A program made the translations under genes and the position numbers. A stretch of DNA of 64,000 bases. Origin: CAZAZQ01 sp964489705. GTDB lineage: Bacteria; Zixibacteria; MSB-5A5; GN15; FEB-12. This document shows positions 60,078 through 64,000 of the stretch, one piece after another. The stretch is from contig CAZAZQ010000003.1 of the NCBI GenBank assembly GCA_964489705.1, forward strand, positions 1-64,000. The letters run 5' to 3'. The notes beneath the pieces are model-generated. The model had not been told where the DNA came from, did no database searches, and worked only from the letters and a program-made list of their open reading frames with translations. Positions within the stretch are counted from its first letter, which is position 1. Every line of letters begins with the position of its first letter.

Positions 60078-61194
60078 TATTGCACAGTACCAACCGAAAG
60101 CGTGGCGACTGTTGAGCCGCTCCTTTCTCGCGGGGCGGACAGCTTCCACTTATCTTTTTCACGGCAAAGAAGGGGTGGGTAAGTGGGCGACGGCAGTCTC
60201 TTTTGCCGCGTTGCTCAATTGCGAACAACCGGTGAAAAGCAACGATGACGGAATTCCCGTGCGTCCCTGCGGGGAATGTCGGGCGTGCCGAACTATCTTC
60301 GCCTTGAATTACGAGGGACTCCACTTTGCCGTGCCGGTACCGCCGCACAAGAATCTGGGAGAAGCCATCGAGCAGACGTCGGAGTACCTTGCCGAGAAAC
60401 GAGCCGAGCCGTTTCGCATTCTCTCTTTTGCCTCCCATACCGCCATTCCCATCGACGTGGCGCGGGAGATCCGGCGACGGCTCTCCCTGCGGGGAGCGGA
60501 GGGAATGACCCGGGTGGTACTTTTTTACCAGATGGAACGAATGCTGCCTTCCTCGGCGGACGCCTTGTTGAAGCTCATTGAGGAGCCGCCCTCCGATACC
60601 GTCATCATCCTGACGGCGCAGCGTCCCGAGTCATTGCTGCCGACCATTCAGTCCCGCGCCCATAAAGTGCGATTTCACAATATCCCCGAAGAAAACATTA
60701 TCACCTACCTCCGGGAACGTCATGACGTCGGGGAGAAGCGGGCGACCTTGTTGGCGCGGCTTGCCGACGGTTCGCTCGGGACGGCGATGGCGATGCTGGA
60801 GATGCCGGAAGACGAATCTTCCCAGCGAGCCGTGGCGCAGTTGTTGTTCAAGTCGTTGCTCACCGAGCCGCCGTACGAAACGGTTGCCCGCCTGACAGAT
60901 TTGATAGGAGGGCGCGACCGCGGGCAAGCCGAGCGGCTTTTGGAAGTCTGGCAGTCACTGGTGCGCGACTGTACTTTCTACGCCGTGACTCAAGACGAAA
61001 CGAAGGTCGTCAATGTCGATTTTTTGGCGGAAATTACCAAGCTGTGCGGCGCCTTTGCCGAGCGGCAGTTACCGGAAGTGTTCCTTGACAATATAAAGAT
61101 TGCGCTTGCAGATTTACGGCGGAACGTGCATATTCACGGGACGTTGACGGCGCTGATATTGCGAATACGGTCTCAAATGCCGACTCAACCCTAA
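60064..61194 (+). CDS. holB: DNA polymerase III subunit delta'
   Basis: The 376-residue clamp-loader subunit has a P-loop-like LFHGKEGVGKWATA, a cysteine set that suggests zinc binding (RPCGECRACRTI), and the family segment SSADALLKLIEEPPSDTVII followed by IQSRAHKVRF. Start is TTG at 60064 inside the end of envC; a later start would cut the conserved opening IAQYQPKAWRLL. holB followed by ricT and metG is a conserved order also found in Bacillus. Confidence 0.9.
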   Translation: MIPFDIAQYQPKAWRLLSRSFLAGRTASTYLFHGKEGVGKWATAVSFAALLNCEQPVKSNDDGIPVRPCGECRACRTIFALNYEGLHFAVPVPPHKNLGEAIEQTSEYLAEKRAEPFRILSFASHTAIPIDVAREIRRRLSLRGAEGMTRVVLFYQMERMLPSSADALLKLIEEPPSDTVIILTAQRPESLLPTIQSRAHKVRFHNIPEENIITYLRERHDVGEKRATLLARLADGSLGTAMAMLEMPEDESSQRAVAQLLFKSLLTEPPYETVARLTDLIGGRDRGQAERLLEVWQSLVRDCTFYAVTQDETKVVNVDFLAEITKLCGAFAERQLPEVFLDNIKIALADLRRNVHIHGTLTALILRIRSQMPTQP

Positions 61195-61234
61195 GTGGTA
61201 CGGACGTCGATGCCGGTGACGATGGAGAAAACTG

Positions 61235-62188
61235 ATGGCGGAATTGTATCTGGTTGAATTCAAGGGGCATCGAAGGGAATTTTATTACAACAAGTTTTAC
61301 CATTCCCTGACCCTGTCGGAATATGTGGTGGTGGAAGCCGAACGCGGTGAAGATATCGGTGTGCTGGTGCACAAAGTCGACCGCGAACTGGTGTTCCCGA
61401 CCACCAACCGGCCACGCTCTATCTTACGCCCGGCAAGCAAAGCCGACATTGAACGGGTGAAAGAACTTCGCGAAAACGAAAAAACCTACAAAGGCGAGGT
61501 GGAGGTACTGGTTGCCAAGCACGGCTTGCCGATGAAAATCGTCGACGTGGAGTGCCAGTTCGATTGGAACAAAGTGACGATTTATTTCACCGCCGACCAC
61601 CGGGTCGATTTTCGTGAGCTGGTCAAGGACTTGGCGGCACGCTACAAAACCCGTATCGAGCTGCGCCAAATCGGAGTGCGGGACGAAGCCAAACGGCTGG
61701 GAGGGTTCGGCATTTGCGGCTTGCCGCAATGTTGCAGCACCTTTTTGAGAGAGTTTGCTCCCATAACCACCCAGCATGCCCGGGAACAGGAGCTGCCGTT
61801 GAATCCGGTGAAAATCTCCGGTAATTGCGGCCGATTGTTGTGCTGTTTGCGCTTTGAAGCCGAAACCTACGTCCAATGTCGTCGGCGTTTTCCTCCGGTG
61901 GGAGCGTTGGTGAAAACCAAGATGGGAGACGGCGAGATCGAGCGCATCGACATCTTCCATGAGGAAGCGGTCGTCCGCGATGAAGAGAACAACCGCTTTC
62001 GAGTGCATCCGACGGACATTCTGGAAGTGCTTTACGAAAAGCGCGAGAAGAAAGAGGTCCCGAGCCAAGCCTATCTTGACTTAGGGAACGGGTCGCTGGA
62101 AGAAGGAGAAACGGAAGAGGTGTTGAAAAAACTCGAAGATACCACGGATGAGGATGCCAATCGTCAATCCGGGGACCCATCGTCATGA
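61235..62188 (+). CDS. ricT: PSP1-domain protein RicT (YaaT)
   Basis: The 317-residue product has the PSP1 core (IRQIGVRDEAKRLGGFGICG type region at about 140-175) and the cysteine motifs GICGLPQCCSTFL and GNCGRLLCCLRFE that bind iron-sulfur clusters in the Bacillus Ric complex. In Bacillus RicT helps RNase Y maturation and sporulation control; here no RicA/RicF is in view. The C-terminal 45 residues are an acidic tail. It sits between holB and metG as in other phyla. Confidence 0.9.
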   Translation: MAELYLVEFKGHRREFYYNKFYHSLTLSEYVVVEAERGEDIGVLVHKVDRELVFPTTNRPRSILRPASKADIERVKELRENEKTYKGEVEVLVAKHGLPMKIVDVECQFDWNKVTIYFTADHRVDFRELVKDLAARYKTRIELRQIGVRDEAKRLGGFGICGLPQCCSTFLREFAPITTQHAREQELPLNPVKISGNCGRLLCCLRFEAETYVQCRRRFPPVGALVKTKMGDGEIERIDIFHEEAVVRDEENNRFRVHPTDILEVLYEKREKKEVPSQAYLDLGNGSLEEGETEEVLKKLEDTTDEDANRQSGDPSS

Positions 62189-62225
62189 GGTCGAAAGCAG
62201 ACAGCAAGATTGCTGAGGAGAGATT

Positions 62226-64000
62226 ATGTCGAAGCCGTTTTATGTGACTACCCCGATATATTACATCAACGACCGTCCCCATATCGGTCATGCCTATACG
62301 ACCATCGCCGCTGACTACTTGGCGCGTTTCCACCGCCTTGCCGGGAGAGACTCATTCTTTCTTACCGGCACCGATGAGCACGGCTCGAAAGTCGCCGAAG
62401 CGGCGCAGGCGGCAGGTCTGTCGGAAATCGAGTTTTGCGATCGTACCGTCGAGTTATTCAAAACGGCGTGGAAAAACCTCGCTATCGAGTATAACTATTT
62501 CATTCGCACCACCTCCGAGAAACATACCCGCGCCGTCAATAAGCTCCTCGATGTGCTGCACCATGCCAAGACGGAAGAAGGGGAAGAGGTCATTTATAAG
62601 GGGTACTACGAAGGTTTGTATTGCACCGGCTGCGAGAAGTTTCTCACCGAGAAGGAGCTGGTCGACGGCATGTGTCCCGATCACAAGCGGGTACCGGAAA
62701 AGCTGAAAGAAAAAAATTACTTTTTCCGTCTCACGGCGTTTTTGCCCAAAATAAAGGAAAAGATTGAAAGCGGCGAACTGCGAATTCTTCCCGAAGAACG
62801 AAAGCGGGAAGTGTTGGGGCTCATCGCTCAGGGATTGCCCGATTTTTCTCTCTCCCGCGAACATGTGAAATGGGGTATCCCGCTGACGTTTGACCCTTCC
62901 CAATCAGCGTACGTTTGGGTGGATGCGCTGAGCAATTATATCTCCGCCATCGGCTACGGCGACGACGAAAAGACCTTCGACAAGTGGTGGAACAAAGCGG
63001 AAGTGGTGCATTTGATGGCGAAGGATATTCTCAAGTTCCATTGTCTTTACTGGCCTGCCATGCTAATGGCGGCGGGTTTGAAATTGCCCGACACTATCTT
63101 CCTCCATGGTTTTTTCACTATCGACGGGGAGAAGATGTCCAAGTCGCTGGGTAATCAGATAGACCCGAACGACCTCGTCGCCGAGTTCGGTGCCGACGGC
63201 GCCCGATATTTGCTGCTTACTCAGTATCCGTTCGGCGTCGACGGGGATATTCAGGCAAAGCGGTTTGTCACCCAGTACAATTCCGACCTCGCCAACGACT
63301 TGGGGAACCTTGTCTCACGGGTGGCAAAAATGATTGCGGTCAACTTCGACGGCAAACTTCCCGAGCCGCACCGGGAGCTGGAGGGGCTGCAAGAGCTGAT
63401 GGAGCAAGCGGAAGCGTTGCCGCCGGCGGCGTATGAGCATGTCACTCGTTTTGACGTGGGACAAGCCATCGCTCTGGCGATGAATCTGGTGCGGTCGACC
63501 AACAAGTTTTTCAACGACCGCGCCCCGTGGATTCTTGCCAAGGAAGGGAAAAAAGCCGAGCTGGGCGGGGTCTTGTATGCGTGCTGTGAAGTTATCCGCA
63601 TCGTCTCGATTGTCCTGTATCCCTTGATGCCGGGAAAGATGAAGGAGATCCGCCGGTTTTTGAATTTGGACGATTCCACCTTGTCGTTGGAACATGCCCG
63701 TATCTTTTTCGAGTTGGCGCCGGGCACACCTGTAGCGCTCGAGGAGGCGATTTTCCCGCGCTTGAAACCGAAAAAAGCTCCGGCACAGCCACCGGCGGAA
63801 GCGGCGAAGAAAGAGAAAAGCCCGACGGGGGTTTTACTCGACATTTCCGAATTCGCCAAGGCAGACTTGCGGGTAGCGGAAGTCATCGAAGCAAAGCGGG
63901 TGGAGGGAGCCGACAAGCTGCTCCACCTTCGCATAGACATCGGGAAAGAAAAGCGCTATATCGTGGCGGGCATTGCTCAGCATTATTCGCCGGAGGAAAT
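62226..64000 (+). CDS. metG: Methionyl-tRNA synthetase, 3'-truncated by the window edge
   Basis: The frame opens with GAGGAGAGATT before the ATG and runs open to the last base. HIGH is at residues 19-22 (PHIGHAYTT), the zinc knuckle at CTGCEKFL and MCPDHK, and KMSKS in GEKMSKSLGNQIDPN. After a Pro/Lys-rich linker (KPKKAPAQPPAEAAKKEKSP) the C-terminal tRNA-binding OB domain begins (ISEFAKADLRVAEVIEAKRV), so at least 591 residues are present and only the end of the OB fold is missing. It charges tRNA-Met. Confidence 0.96.
   Translation, partial: MSKPFYVTTPIYYINDRPHIGHAYTTIAADYLARFHRLAGRDSFFLTGTDEHGSKVAEAAQAAGLSEIEFCDRTVELFKTAWKNLAIEYNYFIRTTSEKHTRAVNKLLDVLHHAKTEEGEEVIYKGYYEGLYCTGCEKFLTEKELVDGMCPDHKRVPEKLKEKNYFFRLTAFLPKIKEKIESGELRILPEERKREVLGLIAQGLPDFSLSREHVKWGIPLTFDPSQSAYVWVDALSNYISAIGYGDDEKTFDKWWNKAEVVHLMAKDILKFHCLYWPAMLMAAGLKLPDTIFLHGFFTIDGEKMSKSLGNQIDPNDLVAEFGADGARYLLLTQYPFGVDGDIQAKRFVTQYNSDLANDLGNLVSRVAKMIAVNFDGKLPEPHRELEGLQELMEQAEALPPAAYEHVTRFDVGQAIALAMNLVRSTNKFFNDRAPWILAKEGKKAELGGVLYACCEVIRIVSIVLYPLMPGKMKEIRRFLNLDDSTLSLEHARIFFELAPGTPVALEEAIFPRLKPKKAPAQPPAEAAKKEKSPTGVLLDISEFAKADLRVAEVIEAKRVEGADKLLHLRIDIGKEKRYIVAGIAQHYSPEE

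Noticed and set aside
1..64000. tRNA, rRNA, CRISPR arrays, prophage or insertion-sequence transposases
   Set aside because: No tRNA-like cloverleaf, rRNA core, regularly spaced repeat array, cas gene or transposase was found on either strand by eye.

Overview
The window reads as part of a metagenome-assembled or draft genome of a Gram-negative, two-membrane bacterium of the FCB type. The best guess is a candidate phylum such as Zixibacteria or a close relative. The reasons are a fused LpxC-FabZ enzyme (typical of the FCB group), paired dockerin-like segments with the VDVADATYLV pattern, several secreted YCF48/BNR propellers, and surface proteins that begin with a QGRLTDSTG-type domain. Two runs of exactly 100 N (44925-45024 and 56006-56105) mark scaffold joins. 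Gene density is high, base composition is moderate to slightly GC-rich, and many genes overlap by 4 bases (ATGA). No tRNA, rRNA or CRISPR array was seen.

Layout. 1-8.3 kb: end of a membrane protein, a STAS protein, an HD-GYP protein, small unknowns, a large YCF48 lipoprotein, an SbcD-type nuclease, an ECF-transporter S component and a methyltransferase. 8.4-11.9 kb (minus): trpS-scpA-scpB-rluB, i.e. tryptophanyl-tRNA synthetase, the condensin accessory pair and a pseudouridine synthase. 12.1-16.2 kb: an unusual repeat-rich exported protein, a HEAT-repeat protein and a YprB-like nuclease with a TPR tail. 16.4-19.6 kb: an HDOD signalling protein and a DUF4097-like exported protein. 19.9-29.9 kb: one long lipid A operon (lpxC-fabZ, lpxA, a GnnA-like oxidoreductase, lpxB, waaA, lpxK) running on into nadB and guaA. 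30-33.6 kb: xerC-hslV-hslU and a LiaF-like membrane protein. 33.9-36.5 kb: a rubrerythrin-like protein, an M32 carboxypeptidase and a YbjQ protein.

36.5-50 kb is the accessory part. It has repeat-rich spacers, a membrane thioredoxin-like protein next to a tiny Cys-rich secreted peptide, a secreted cluster (fibre-like protein, C10 protease, dockerin-like protein), comM, and a tandem array of exported beta-propeller genes. In that array each unit has its own sigma70-type promoter and a roughly 200-base leader. Two of the three units are followed by a decayed N-acetylmuramoyl-L-alanine amidase gene, and two units share a tract of about 958 bp that looks identical.

50-56 kb returns to housekeeping: ECF sigma factor, anti-sigma factor and YbjQ; then yajC, def, fmt, an RNase G/E protein and a CYTH protein. 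56-64 kb: a second YCF48 protein, then ftsE-ftsX-envC (division-linked amidase control, with an FtsE whose ABC signature and Q/H loops are degenerate), holB, ricT (PSP1) and metG, which runs off the window.

A family of short two-hairpin palindromic elements lies downstream of several genes (549-717, 29949-29976, 36567-36637, 56160-56232). One copy abuts the second scaffold gap, and that gap is flanked by identical 55-base sequences, so it is probably an unmerged k-mer overlap and not missing DNA.
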